Positions 9,381 to 17,888 of a stretch of 64,000 bases of DNA are shown here, in pieces. Within the stretch, counting starts at the first letter, position 1. Each line of letters opens with the position of its first letter. Position numbers and translations under genes: made by a program. This stretch comes from Gracilimonas sp040904925 (GTDB lineage: Bacteria; Bacteroidota; Rhodothermia; Balneolales; Balneolaceae). The notes beneath the pieces are model-generated. The model was not told where the DNA came from and ran no database searches. It saw nothing but the letters and a program-made list of their open reading frames with translations. The DNA is taken from the NCBI GenBank assembly GCA_040904925.1, contig JBBDSP010000025.1:1-64000 (forward strand), in the 5' to 3' direction.

Positions 9381-11846
9381 TCATTTTATCAGCATCATCT
9401 TCCGAGTCTGCAAGAAATCTCCAGCCCTTATACGGTAGATATACATACCTGATGATAACAAGCCCGCATCAAAGGTAGCCTGATGGCGACCTGCCCCCTT
9501 CCGTTCATCCACTAAGGTCATGATCTTCCTTCCCAGCATATCAAAGACCTCAAGCCGTACCTCAGCCGCTTCGGGCAGCGCGTAGTTTATCTGCGTGGTT
9601 GGGTTGAAGGGGTTGGGGTAGTTTTGGGAGATCATGAAGTCTTGAGGAATTTCAAGTTCAGGATCACGAGAAGTAGAGGTTTGATCTTGTCCGGACACAT
9701 AGATACTATCGATCGCCATACTGTTCCCATCGCTGCCCACATACTGCCATCCAAGTTTTACTGTATTTTCATTTGTATATCCACTTAGATCTACTTCTAT
9801 CTTACGCCACTCAAATCCTCCTCCATCATCTTCTGTTTGCCATAACTCTGTCCAACTTTCATGATTGACATCGGTGGTGATCTTCAACTTCATTACTGCA
9901 TAACTGAGATAGGTAGTGCCATGAAGCACATAAAAGCTGAGTTGAGGGTCAGTAACAGTCGTCAGATCTAATTCAGGGGATATCATCCATTCATCCTGGT
10001 CTTCTGCTACCCAAGGGATTGCCGCTGAACCATCATCTTCAGGATCAATTTGATCAAATCCCCAGTCTACAGTAGCCCCCGGAAACCAAAAATAATCTTG
10101 ATTAGTTATCACCCGTTCCCATCCATTAGGTGGGAAACCAGTATCGTCAAAATCTTCGTACAAGAGGGTGACTATTTCTGAACCTGCCCCATCATCGCCT
10201 TCGTTTTCAAAGGTAATAGACTCAATGTTAGACAAAGCACTTTCATTTTCACTTTCGTCTATTGCCGTTACGGCATAATAGTAGGTTGTTCCCGAAGCCA
10301 CATCCGTATCTTCATACCCGGCTGCGCTCAACAGGCCTTCGTTAAGCTGCGTTGCTTCATCCTTCGTAGTAAACGAGGATTCGGAGCGATACAGGTTGTA
10401 ACCGGCTAAGTCGGACTCACTGTTGGCATCCCAGCTAAGATCTATGTAATCGTCAATTTGTTGGAGAGACAGGTTCACCGGAGAAGCGGGGGGATTGGTG
10501 TCGCTTCCATTACTGCTATTACCCGATAGTTTAACTACCCAATAATCCCAAACCCCATTATTCCCCGAAACATCTCCGTCGTCGGACGACGAGTAGTAAG
10601 ACTGTCCGGCTACGATATAGCTCCCAACATCGATCTGTTGGATCGAGTAAGCCCGATCAATTTGTCCTGCTCCATAGTTCCCTTCCCATTCGATATTCCC
10701 GGAGCCGCCGAGCTTCACTACCCAATAGTCGCCAAAACCATGCTGCCCAGAAACGTCCCCATCATCGGAAATGGCCCATCCGGCCACGATGTAGCCTCCA
10801 TCATCAGTTGTCTGGATGGAATGGGCATATTCACCACTACTCCCTCCATAGTTTTCCTCCCACTCAATGCTCCCCGAGCCGTCAAGTTTGACGATCCAGA
10901 AGTTGCTTCCTTTATTATCGGAAACGTCCCCATCGTCGGAATTGGACTCTCCTGCCACGATATAGCCTCCGTCATCTGTCTGTTGAACGGAGTGAGCCTC
11001 ATCATACATAGTTCCCCCATAGTTTCCTTCCCATTCGATGCTTCCTGAACCATCGAGCTTTACGATCCAATAATCCTCCCGGAATTCATTTCCATAATGC
11101 CCGGAAACGTCCCCATCATCGGAAGTGGACCATCCGACCACGATGTAGCCTCCATCATCAGTTGTCTGTATGGAGTTAGCCTGCTCATTACTACTTCCCC
11201 CGTAGTTCTCTTCCCATTGGATATCCCCGGAGCCGTCGAGCTTTACTATCCAGTAATCATCAAATCCATTATTCCCGGAAATATCCCCGTTGTTAGACCT
11301 AGACCATCCGGCCACGATATAGCCTCCGTCATCGGTAATTTGGATGGAGTTAGCATAATCATTACTACTTCCCCCGTAGCTCCCTTCCCATTCGATATTC
11401 CCGGAGCCGTCGAGCTTCACTATCCAGTAATCGAAACTTCCATGGTTCTCGGAAACGTCCCCGTCGTTGGAACCGGACCTCCCAGCCATAATGTAGCCTC
11501 CGTCATCGGTAATTTGGATGGAGTTAGCCTGCTCATTACTACTTCCCCCGTAGTTCTCTTCCCATTCTATGCTCCCGGTGCCGTCAAGCTTCAAAACCCA
11601 GTAATCGTAGCCGTCGTTGTTTCCGGAGACGTCCCCGTCGTTGGACTTGGAATATCCGGCCACAATATAGCCACCGTCATTTGTTACCTGGATAGAGCGG
11701 GCTACATCCTCACGACTCCCCCCGTAGCTCCCTTCCCACTCAATCTCCTGGGCAGGTGTGGTTAAGGGAAGTAATAAAAGGCAACCTAATCCGATAAGAA
11801 AAGCTGATAGATTTCTAAGTTTTGTTTTCCTCTTAAAAGTTTTCAT
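9381..11846 (-). CDS. T9SS cargo protein with seven Asp/Gly-rich repeats, FN3 and choice-of-anchor J domain
   Basis: 821 residues. The signal peptide ends near TTPAQ (about residue 32). Seven repeats of about 57-62 residues follow (about 33-440), each reading roughly WExxYGG...DDGGYIVAG...DGDVSGN...DYWxVKLDGSG. The DxDxDG-like loops could bind calcium, but that is inference. Next come a fibronectin type III-like domain (about 445-545), a cleaved-adhesin/choice-of-anchor-J-like domain (about 555-715, with YEDFDD, GWE and DEWMISPELDL features) and a T9SS type A sorting domain (about 742-821). The product is therefore exported and surface-attached or released. The sorting domain DNA is identical to that of the gene at 4545-8486, while the rest is unrelated. 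Confidence 0.87.
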   Translation of the reverse strand: MKTFKRKTKLRNLSAFLIGLGCLLLLPLTTPAQEIEWEGSYGGSREDVARSIQVTNDGGYIVAGYSKSNDGDVSGNNDGYDYWVLKLDGTGSIEWEENYGGSSNEQANSIQITDDGGYIMAGRSGSNDGDVSENHGSFDYWIVKLDGSGNIEWEGSYGGSSNDYANSIQITDDGGYIVAGWSRSNNGDISGNNGFDDYWIVKLDGSGDIQWEENYGGSSNEQANSIQTTDDGGYIVVGWSTSDDGDVSGHYGNEFREDYWIVKLDGSGSIEWEGNYGGTMYDEAHSVQQTDDGGYIVAGESNSDDGDVSDNKGSNFWIVKLDGSGSIEWEENYGGSSGEYAHSIQTTDDGGYIVAGWAISDDGDVSGQHGFGDYWVVKLGGSGNIEWEGNYGAGQIDRAYSIQQIDVGSYIVAGQSYYSSSDDGDVSGNNGVWDYWVVKLSGNSSNGSDTNPPASPVNLSLQQIDDYIDLSWDANSESDLAGYNLYRSESSFTTKDEATQLNEGLLSAAGYEDTDVASGTTYYYAVTAIDESENESALSNIESITFENEGDDGAGSEIVTLLYEDFDDTGFPPNGWERVITNQDYFWFPGATVDWGFDQIDPEDDGSAAIPWVAEDQDEWMISPELDLTTVTDPQLSFYVLHGTTYLSYAVMKLKITTDVNHESWTELWQTEDDGGGFEWRKIEVDLSGYTNENTVKLGWQYVGSDGNSMAIDSIYVSGQDQTSTSRDPELEIPQDFMISQNYPNPFNPTTQINYALPEAAEVRLEVFDMLGRKIMTLVDERKGAGRHQATFDAGLLSSGMYIYRIRAGDFLQTRKMMLIK
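9388..9626 (-). repeat. 239-bp perfect direct repeat, copy 2 (T9SS sorting domain)
   Basis: Identical at every position to 4552-4790, offset 4836 bp. It includes synonymous positions, which implies recent copying or ongoing gene conversion. Confidence 0.97.
10530..11752 (-). repeat. Seven tandem in-frame repeats of about 170-185 bp
   Basis: The first half of the cargo gene is a tandem array with DNA-level similarity between units. Near-identical blocks recur, such as those encoding WEENYGGSSNEQANSIQ, which appears twice. Such arrays can change copy number by recombination. Confidence 0.85.
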
Positions 11847-11877
11847 AGTCCCGATTTTTTGAATTTAGAAACCTCGC

Positions 11878-12093
11878 CAGGGAATAGAAAAAGCCAATAA
11901 TGAAGACCTGTGCAACCCAATTAAGCCTTTTTGTCCCATCGTTTTGCATTAATCTATTTAATAGGAGACTAAATTTCACTACCTATCTATGTAGTTTTTA
12001 TTAGTAATAACAGTGACTTATGAGATTATAGACTCATACTTTACAATGAATTATTAATAAGCCCATACCTGTGCCTATAGAGCAGTACGACTA
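11878..12093 (-). promoter_or_regulatory. Conserved cargo-gene leader, copy 2
   Basis: This is the counterpart of 8518-8725, also beginning 32 bases upstream of its start codon. It includes a shared TATAAT-containing segment near 12024-12029. Similarity stops abruptly beyond the GTACT block, near 12093. Confidence 0.7.
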
Positions 12094-12391
12094 ACCCACT
12101 TTGCGCTGAAAGTGAAGAGGTTTGATTTAGAACTGAAAGTCCCTGTTTCTCCATCAATATCACTGAGGCCCTCCTGATCAGGAATCATCTCGAAACGAAG
12201 GATCTAAGTAGTTAAGGTCTCGATGTTTTTACATGCCATTGTACCATGTAGTTGCAATAACGATGTGAACGCCAACTTATAAGCTCCGCAATAGGCAAGA
12301 TCCTTCATTTCATTCAGGATACCTTTAGATACAGGGAATAGATTTTTTCGAAATACTAAGATGCTGCACTTAAACCCCTAGCTGTGACCAT

Positions 12392-12422
12392 AAAAAAACC
12401 CCGAACAACTTAATGCACAGGG
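12392..12422 (-). terminator. Probable terminator of the amidohydrolase operon
   Basis: On the minus strand a short CCCTG/CGGGG stem (5 bp including one wobble) is followed directly by a run of seven T. It lies about 60 bp after the stop codon at 12482. Confidence 0.55.
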
Positions 12423-12481
12423 CTTCAGCCTCTTGTTCCTGACGAGGCAATATCACCCCGTCAACTATCAACTCTCATTAC

Positions 12482-13798
12482 CTACTCATTAACAGCATCC
12501 CTATCCAAAAACTCCTGATAGAGCTGAATTTGGCGACTGTCCATTGGGATCTTGTATCCTTGAATGAATACGTGCTCGATCTTCGTTAATGGCTCAAAGG
12601 GATCGCCATCTGCGATGAACAAGTTAGCTTGCTTGCCTGCTTCGAGAGAACCTAATTTATCATCCACACCAAAGATTTCGGCCGGGTTGATGGTTACTGC
12701 TCTAACAGCTTCTTCCGTTCCCATTCCATAGGTGGCGGCATAACCTGCTTCAAATGCAGTGTTGCGAGAATTTTCGGTGTCGTTAGAAACAATAGCTACT
12801 TTAACACCGGCTTCAGCCATAAGACCCGGGTTTTGGTACGGGCGCTGATAATTGTCGTAGTCACGGCTTGGAGTGTAAAGGGTGGTTGTTAAAACCGGGA
12901 CCCCCGCTTCGGCTATTTCCTCGGCCACTCGCCAGCCTTCGCTCACGCCTTCAAAAATGAACCGCATATCGTTATGCTTTTTGATCCATTCCAGGGCATC
13001 AAGAATCTCCTTCTCATCATCCACGGAAATAACAACGGGGACTTCACCGGCCAGCACTTCGCGCATGGCTTCCATTCTTGGATCATGATCAGGTTTGGTC
13101 TTTCCTGATGGATCAGCTTCATAAGCTTTCATCATGCGATCATAAAAACGAGCTTTATCAATGAAATCATTGATCTCTTTGAGATTTTCTTCATACTGTT
13201 TCTTGATCTCTTCCTCACTGCGGTTATCCCACCATCCGCCACCACCGGATGAAGGTAAATTCATTACCAATGCACCGCTTTTCTTAACAGCCATAGAATC
13301 GGGAGAATATCCCCAAAGATCCATCACAGAAGCCTTACCGGATATACTGCCGGAGCTTGGGTGAGAAAGCACGGTTGTAACACCGCTAACCCGTGTCACA
13401 GGTACCGAGGCACTGTGGGGATTGAAGGCTGTAAAGGCATACATGTGTGGGTTGAATTGACCCAGTTCAGAATCATCAACGGTTACGGGAACGGCTGAGA
13501 TCTCAACGAGTCCCAGTCCGGACCAGCCATCAATGAATCCCGGGTATACGTGTTTTCCGGAAGCATCAATGCGGGTGTATTCGTTGGTGATGCGGGCATT
13601 TTCACCAACAAAGGTGATCTCATCCCCATCGATCAAAATAATACCACCTTCAATGGTTCCATTCGTTACGGTGTGAAGGGTGGCTCCTGTAATGGCAATC
13701 TTACCATATTCGGGTTTATCAGTTATCTGTGCTTCGGCTGTGGCAGTTAAACCAAACAGCAGAGCAACAAGTACAGCAAATATATTGAGTTTCTTCAT
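12482..13798 (-). CDS. Secreted amidohydrolase-fold protein lacking the metal-binding histidines
   Basis: 438 residues with a signal peptide ending near AEAQ (residue 24). It has the amidohydrolase-superfamily layout seen in imidazolonepropionase-like proteins: an N-terminal beta-sandwich strand set (GKIAITGATLHTVTNG), a TIM-barrel core and a C-terminal return (LGSLEAGKQANLFIADGDP). In active members the first barrel strand ends DxHxH; here it reads FIDGWSG (88-93). The later histidine positions appear as VDD (259-261) and EGVSE (283-287), so by eye all metal-ligand histidines are gone. The aspartate region (SND, 338-340) remains. It is the last gene of a three-gene paralogous operon with the intact enzyme at 13814-15211, from which it is separated by 15 bp. 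A non-catalytic partner or binding protein is a plausible but untested role. Confidence 0.85.
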   Translation of the reverse strand: MKKLNIFAVLVALLFGLTATAEAQITDKPEYGKIAITGATLHTVTNGTIEGGIILIDGDEITFVGENARITNEYTRIDASGKHVYPGFIDGWSGLGLVEISAVPVTVDDSELGQFNPHMYAFTAFNPHSASVPVTRVSGVTTVLSHPSSGSISGKASVMDLWGYSPDSMAVKKSGALVMNLPSSGGGGWWDNRSEEEIKKQYEENLKEINDFIDKARFYDRMMKAYEADPSGKTKPDHDPRMEAMREVLAGEVPVVISVDDEKEILDALEWIKKHNDMRFIFEGVSEGWRVAEEIAEAGVPVLTTTLYTPSRDYDNYQRPYQNPGLMAEAGVKVAIVSNDTENSRNTAFEAGYAATYGMGTEEAVRAVTINPAEIFGVDDKLGSLEAGKQANLFIADGDPFEPLTKIEHVFIQGYKIPMDSRQIQLYQEFLDRDAVNE

Positions 13799-13813
13799 GT
13801 TTCTGTCTCCTGT

Positions 13814-15211
13814 TTAGTTATGGTTATGGGCTGATTGCTCGCCAAACAAAATGAAAGCATCTTGCAGACATGCATCAGTTTCTCTGCGGGTTGTGATCTC
13901 GCGGAAGTTAGAACCGTCATCGAAATCGGCTCCTGGGTTGATCTGAATTCGCATATCATCGGGATCATTTTCACGATCGAAATATTTAGTTCCATCCACA
14001 AAGGTCATTTCAGCTTTACTGTAAATACTTAAAGGATGTCCGCTCCAAATCGCAAGATCACCATGTTTACCTTCTTCAATGCTCCCCACACGATCATCAA
14101 TACCCAGCTGAATTGCGGGATGAAGGGTGATCATCTTGATGGCATCGTTTACAGAAGTATCACCATAACGAACAACTTTGGCTGCCTCGTGATTAAGGGT
14201 TCGAAGCAACTGATCGTTATCACTGTTGATGGAGTTAATAACACCATTCGCGTTCAAAATAGAAGCGTTAAAAGCGGTTGAGTAGTATACCTCAAACTTA
14301 TAAGCCCACCAGTCAGAGAATACGGAGGTCATTGCACCGTGTTTTGCTAATTCAGGAGCTACTTTAAATGCCTCATTGGCATGCTGAAAAGTATAATTCT
14401 CAATTCCATAATCATTGAATACACGTACCAGCATGAGGATCTCATCTGCACGATAAGAATGACAGTGAACATAGATCTCACCTTCAATGATATCATTCAG
14501 AACTTCGTATCTCAGGTTTTCAGCTACCGGTACAGGAGGTGTTCCTCGACCGCGACGATCATAATTTTCTTTAGCCTCTAAATAAGCCTCTCTTTTGCGT
14601 TTATAATCGAGGGCTTCATCAAAGTGATTTCGAATTACCTGCTCAACTCCCATTCGCGTTCGGGGCTGTACTCCGTTGCCTTGTCCGTGGACACGAGTCG
14701 GGTTTTCACCCAGGGCAAATTTGATAGTTCGTTTGGCGTCTTCAAATTTCATCCCTTCCTGTGTGGTGCCGTAACGGAGTTTGAGTGTTTCACCCTGACC
14801 TCCAATTACATTGGCTGAACCGTGCATCAAGTGAATGGCGGTTGCTCCACCGGCCAAAGCATGATAGATACCCACTTCATTGGGATCCACGGATTCTTCC
14901 ATGGTAACCTCAGCGGTAACCGGATTTCGGCCTTCGTTAATATCAACTCCGTTAAGGTGAGAGTGTGCATCAATGATACCCGGCATCACAAATTTACCGG
15001 TTGCGTCCACTGTTTCCACACCTCTTGGTGCATTGAGGTCTTTACCGATCTCGCGGATAATTCCGTCCCGGATCAGTACGTCCGTTTCTTCCAGATCACC
15101 GTTTGTTACCGTGATCACTGTTGCATTTTGAATAAGAACCGAGCCTTTGTCCTGCGCCTGGGCAGTAAATGCAAAAGCTGCGATCATACATAGTGTTAAA
15201 AGTTTCTTCAT
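13814..15211 (-). CDS. Secreted metal-dependent amidohydrolase (catalytically complete)
   Basis: 465 residues from the chosen ATG at 15211. An upstream in-frame ATG at 15235 would overlap the preceding gene and lacks a signal-like start. The signal peptide ends near TAQAQ (residue 20). The amidohydrolase core keeps the expected metal site: HSH at 83-85, HCH at 249-251, QH at 276-277 and SDND at 330-333. It also has the family's C-terminal VGSIEEGKHGDLAIW return. These enzymes hydrolyse amide or cyclic amide bonds, often in dipeptides or purine- or histidine-derived compounds; the substrate cannot be told from sequence. It is probably periplasmic. The paralogues on both sides of it in the operon have lost these histidines, so this is the only likely active subunit. 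Confidence 0.9.
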   Translation of the reverse strand: MKKLLTLCMIAAFAFTAQAQDKGSVLIQNATVITVTNGDLEETDVLIRDGIIREIGKDLNAPRGVETVDATGKFVMPGIIDAHSHLNGVDINEGRNPVTAEVTMEESVDPNEVGIYHALAGGATAIHLMHGSANVIGGQGETLKLRYGTTQEGMKFEDAKRTIKFALGENPTRVHGQGNGVQPRTRMGVEQVIRNHFDEALDYKRKREAYLEAKENYDRRGRGTPPVPVAENLRYEVLNDIIEGEIYVHCHSYRADEILMLVRVFNDYGIENYTFQHANEAFKVAPELAKHGAMTSVFSDWWAYKFEVYYSTAFNASILNANGVINSINSDNDQLLRTLNHEAAKVVRYGDTSVNDAIKMITLHPAIQLGIDDRVGSIEEGKHGDLAIWSGHPLSIYSKAEMTFVDGTKYFDRENDPDDMRIQINPGADFDDGSNFREITTRRETDACLQDAFILFGEQSAHNHN

Positions 15212-15215
15212 TTTC

Positions 15216-16562
15216 TTAATTCCCCTTAAATTCATGAATAGTGCCGTTCGAAATGCTGTGAAGCACTTTCGCTTTATCTTCGGTCATAGCTTTGTCGAAT
15301 ACCGAGAAGCTGGCATTTTTACCTTGTTGTAGACTACCGTGTGTCCGGTTCAACCCTAGAATATTGGCCGTGTTGATACTCATCAAAGCAACCAGGTCAT
15401 TTTCGGTAAGTCCGCCTTCATCAAGCAACACTTCCATTTTCTTGGTCAGGTCTTTCAGATCAAGTCCGGCTGACGAGAATCCAACAGAAACACCGGCATC
15501 CATCAGCTTTTTGATGTTACTTACTTCGGCCTTCCAGGCTTCCAGTTGTTTTTCACGATACATCTGTTCTTCTTCAGAGATCTCCTCTTCTTCTGAGGCT
15601 TCTTCGGAGTCATTATCTTCTTTCTTCATCTCCGCATACCAATCTGGAGCATCCGTAAAATCGATTCCTGCAAGTACCGGAATATTTCTTCGATTTAACT
15701 CATCTGCTTTTGCATAGGCTTCCTTACCGGATACGATCACCACATCGAAACCAAATTGATCCTGAAGTTTAAGGATTCGTTCAATATGCTCTTTGGTATC
15801 AACCTCAAAAAAGAATGGGGCTGAATTATTTACCAATGGGAACATAGCTTCAAGCACCCGGTCTCTGTCGGGTGCCGGCATCTCCGGATTCTGCTCATAA
15901 TATTTCATGTGCTGTTGAAGGGCGGTAGCATCAAACATCACTTGTCTGAATTGTGCCATTACTCCCATTTGTGTTGAAGGATAAGCGCCGCTGCCCCATC
16001 CACCCGGAGCTTCTTCAAATGAACCGGCTAAGCCCATGGTTTCCTTGATCAGCTCTACATCAGCATGATCAGCTGACAAATAAAAGGCTTCTACTTGTCC
16101 GGGAAGCATAAATCCATTTGGATACAATGCAGCAGAAGTGAATCCCGCTTTCATTGCTGCTTCAAAGCCGTCGTCTTCCGTTAAAAGCTCGGAAGGTTTT
16201 CTTTCGGGCTGAATTCCGGCTCGATCATATGGAGGATTACCGGGCTCTTCTAATCTCGGAAGATCTTGCGTGCGGGGAAGTGCGGGGCTTCCCATAGTTG
16301 AAAGCCCATCAATAAAGCCCGGATAAACGTGAAGGCTGTCTCCTCCGTCAATCTCAAAGGCATCAAATGGTATAGTTACATTAGTTCCAATGGCTTCGAT
16401 AACCCCATTTCGCCATACAATGGTGGCAGACTCAGTAGTCGAGCCATCGGCATTATGGATGGTTACATTTTTTAGCGCATTTGCGGGTGTAGTTTGGGCA
16501 AATATATCCTGTATCCCAAATCCCACAAAAAGAAGCGCCAGCAATAGTATAAATTTTCTCAT
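15216..16562 (-). CDS. Secreted amidohydrolase-fold protein lacking the metal-binding histidines
   Basis: 448 residues from ATG 16562; the open frame extends 15 codons further, but the signal peptide MRKFILLLALL to DIFAQ fits this start. It is the first gene of the amidohydrolase operon. The usual DxHxH is FIDGLST (83-88), the second histidine region reads FFFEVDTKEH (250-259) and the third IVSGKEAY (276-283). The catalytic Asp region is GFSSAGLD (361-368). All metal ligands therefore seem replaced. It carries a very acidic insertion near 315-335 (NDSEEASEEEE) absent from its two neighbours. Only 4 bp separate it from the active paralogue, suggesting co-translation and perhaps a complex. The fold is certain; the function is unknown. 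Confidence 0.85.
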   Translation of the reverse strand: MRKFILLLALLFVGFGIQDIFAQTTPANALKNVTIHNADGSTTESATIVWRNGVIEAIGTNVTIPFDAFEIDGGDSLHVYPGFIDGLSTMGSPALPRTQDLPRLEEPGNPPYDRAGIQPERKPSELLTEDDGFEAAMKAGFTSAALYPNGFMLPGQVEAFYLSADHADVELIKETMGLAGSFEEAPGGWGSGAYPSTQMGVMAQFRQVMFDATALQQHMKYYEQNPEMPAPDRDRVLEAMFPLVNNSAPFFFEVDTKEHIERILKLQDQFGFDVVIVSGKEAYAKADELNRRNIPVLAGIDFTDAPDWYAEMKKEDNDSEEASEEEEISEEEQMYREKQLEAWKAEVSNIKKLMDAGVSVGFSSAGLDLKDLTKKMEVLLDEGGLTENDLVALMSINTANILGLNRTHGSLQQGKNASFSVFDKAMTEDKAKVLHSISNGTIHEFKGN

Positions 16563-16648
16563 AGCTGATGTTCTGATTAAAGTTAATATCCTTAAGAATA
16601 ACAGCATTAATTTACACTTAAGAAAGGCGGGGATATCTAAACTTTGTA

Positions 16649-16666
16649 AATCTTATGCATAAGATT
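16649..16666. promoter_or_regulatory. 18-bp perfect palindrome, candidate operator
   Basis: AATCTTATG followed directly by its exact reverse complement, 87 bp upstream of the first amidohydrolase ATG and just beyond the stop of the beta-barrel gene. It is a plausible dimeric regulator site for the amidohydrolase operon, but one such palindrome can also arise by chance in AT-rich DNA. Confidence 0.4.
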
Positions 16667-16695
16667 GAGAATAAGTATTAACTCTGTCTGGCAAA

Positions 16696-17328
16696 TCAGA
16701 AATGAAAAGAATATGATATATCAATAGCCGGACTTATTCCTACGAAACTCTTCATCGAAAATGATGAACCCTCTTCAATATCAATATTTCTGAACACAGC
16801 TTTCATCCCGATTCTGATTCCTGAATTATTTGATATTTCAAACAGGTTCGAGAGTCCCAGATAAGCTCCCCTTCCACTACCTTTGTCACTTGTGTTGAAT
16901 GCAGCAGGATTTACATTGTTTTTTGAAGTAACAAAACTCTGTAGATACCCTGCATCAAGCACCAAACTTTTAATACCGAACAAACCATATAAGCTCAATC
17001 CCAGATCTATATCAGTTATATGAAAAGCCACCTCAGAGTTTTCAGTTAGGTGACCATCATCACCACTTAGATAGATATACCCTAAACCGGCACTTAAGCC
17101 AATCCTGTTTACAGGCCTATATTCATAATGAAAGGATGCCCCATATCCAATATCAGGCTGGTAGAGCTCATAAAAGCTATCGACCCTGTAAATTCCATAT
17201 AGCGTTGGATTTGGAGGCGTTACAGTTACAGTCGCTTTAAAAGAATTTCTTTTTTCAGTTATTGAATCCTGAGCTTGAGCCTCGATTGCAAATATCAAAC
17301 ATACTAATGTAATTAAGGAAAGTCTCAA
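16696..17328 (-). CDS. Outer-membrane beta-barrel protein
   Basis: 210 residues. The frame starts with TTG (17328); no ATG or GTG is available ahead of the signal peptide, which ends near EAQAQ (residue 20). The mature part alternates hydrophobic and polar residues in strands, with many aromatic residues and a terminal phenylalanine (ISYSFHF), as expected for an outer-membrane barrel of 8-10 strands. It follows the LPP20-like lipoprotein by 17 bp and is the last gene of the recO-htrA-LPP20 transcription unit. Its role is unknown; membership of an envelope-maintenance operon is suggested by its neighbours. Confidence 0.75.
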   Translation of the reverse strand: MRLSLITLVCLIFAIEAQAQDSITEKRNSFKATVTVTPPNPTLYGIYRVDSFYELYQPDIGYGASFHYEYRPVNRIGLSAGLGYIYLSGDDGHLTENSEVAFHITDIDLGLSLYGLFGIKSLVLDAGYLQSFVTSKNNVNPAAFNTSDKGSGRGAYLGLSNLFEISNNSGIRIGMKAVFRNIDIEEGSSFSMKSFVGISPAIDISYSFHF

Positions 17329-17345
17329 GACCTTGGTTTTATCGG

Positions 17346-17888
17346 TTATTGCTCAGAAAATATATTCGAACCGCGAATAGCTTCCCAGTAATTTTCCTTT
17401 CCGCTAAATCCGGATCGAATTAGAGCAGCTAACTGGCTCCTTGTAATTGATACCTGTGCAAACCCTCGATAATATCCTTCCTCTGATTGGGCTGTTTGTT
17501 CTACAGGAGCCGCTGCATCTTCTACGGCATTGTGCGCATTTCTGAGCGTGATAATGAAGTCAGTATTGGTAGAAATAGGTGAGCCGTTTTCTTCTAATTG
17601 TTTCCGAACAGATTCAAGTCTTTCGGCGATCTGGGACTCCAAATTAATCCTTGCCTGAAGTTCTGCGTTTGCCATTGCGATCGATGAGTCCGAAGAAACC
17701 GCAGTCGCATATCCATTGAAAGCAACGGAGTCTGATGAAAAACCGGAAGGTGTAAACCATTCGGGGTAGATTCCTTCTGATTCTTCTTGGCCCGGTCTCT
17801 CTTCTGCAACATCAGCAGTAGTAGCACACCCCGTAAAGCCTATCAATAAAATTGTACTGAAAAATAAAGCCCTAAAAAAATTCGACAT
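17346..17888 (-). CDS. LPP20-family-like lipoprotein
   Basis: 180 residues with a lipobox FTGC (about residues 18-21), so it is probably anchored in the outer membrane. The mature region shows YPEWFTPSG, NGYATAVSSDSSIAMANAELQARINLESQI and GYYRGFAQVSIT. This arrangement resembles LPP20/LPO1073 lipoproteins of Gram-negative bacteria, whose molecular role is unclear. The start codon overlaps the stop of the htrA gene by one base, indicating coupled expression with the protease. Family assignment is by pattern recognition only. Confidence 0.65.
   Translation of the reverse strand: MSNFFRALFFSTILLIGFTGCATTADVAEERPGQEESEGIYPEWFTPSGFSSDSVAFNGYATAVSSDSSIAMANAELQARINLESQIAERLESVRKQLEENGSPISTNTDFIITLRNAHNAVEDAAAPVEQTAQSEEGYYRGFAQVSITRSQLAALIRSGFSGKENYWEAIRGSNIFSEQ

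Larger units (their letters stand above)
11847..12481. other. 635-bp intergenic region: conserved leader, featureless DNA, terminator
   Basis: The right flank of the second cargo gene carries the conserved leader (11878-12093). From 12094 to about 12390 I see no supported gene. A minus-strand stop-to-stop frame of about 55 codons near 12210-12370 gives no recognisable product. A stretch near 12175-12210 (CTGATCAG palindrome followed by an AACGAAGGATCT motif) resembles degenerate REP-like debris. A terminator-like hairpin for the amidohydrolase operon lies at 12392-12422. Confidence 0.5.

Noticed and set aside
10638..11765. Several long plus-strand open frames opposite the second cargo gene (for example 11097-11765)
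   Set aside because: They mirror the repeat structure of the minus-strand gene, have no start signals or recognisable domains, and arise from the codon bias of the repeats.
12210..12370. Minus-strand stop-to-stop frame of about 55 codons in the intergenic region
   Set aside because: No start with a ribosome-binding site, no recognisable product, and a length expected by chance.
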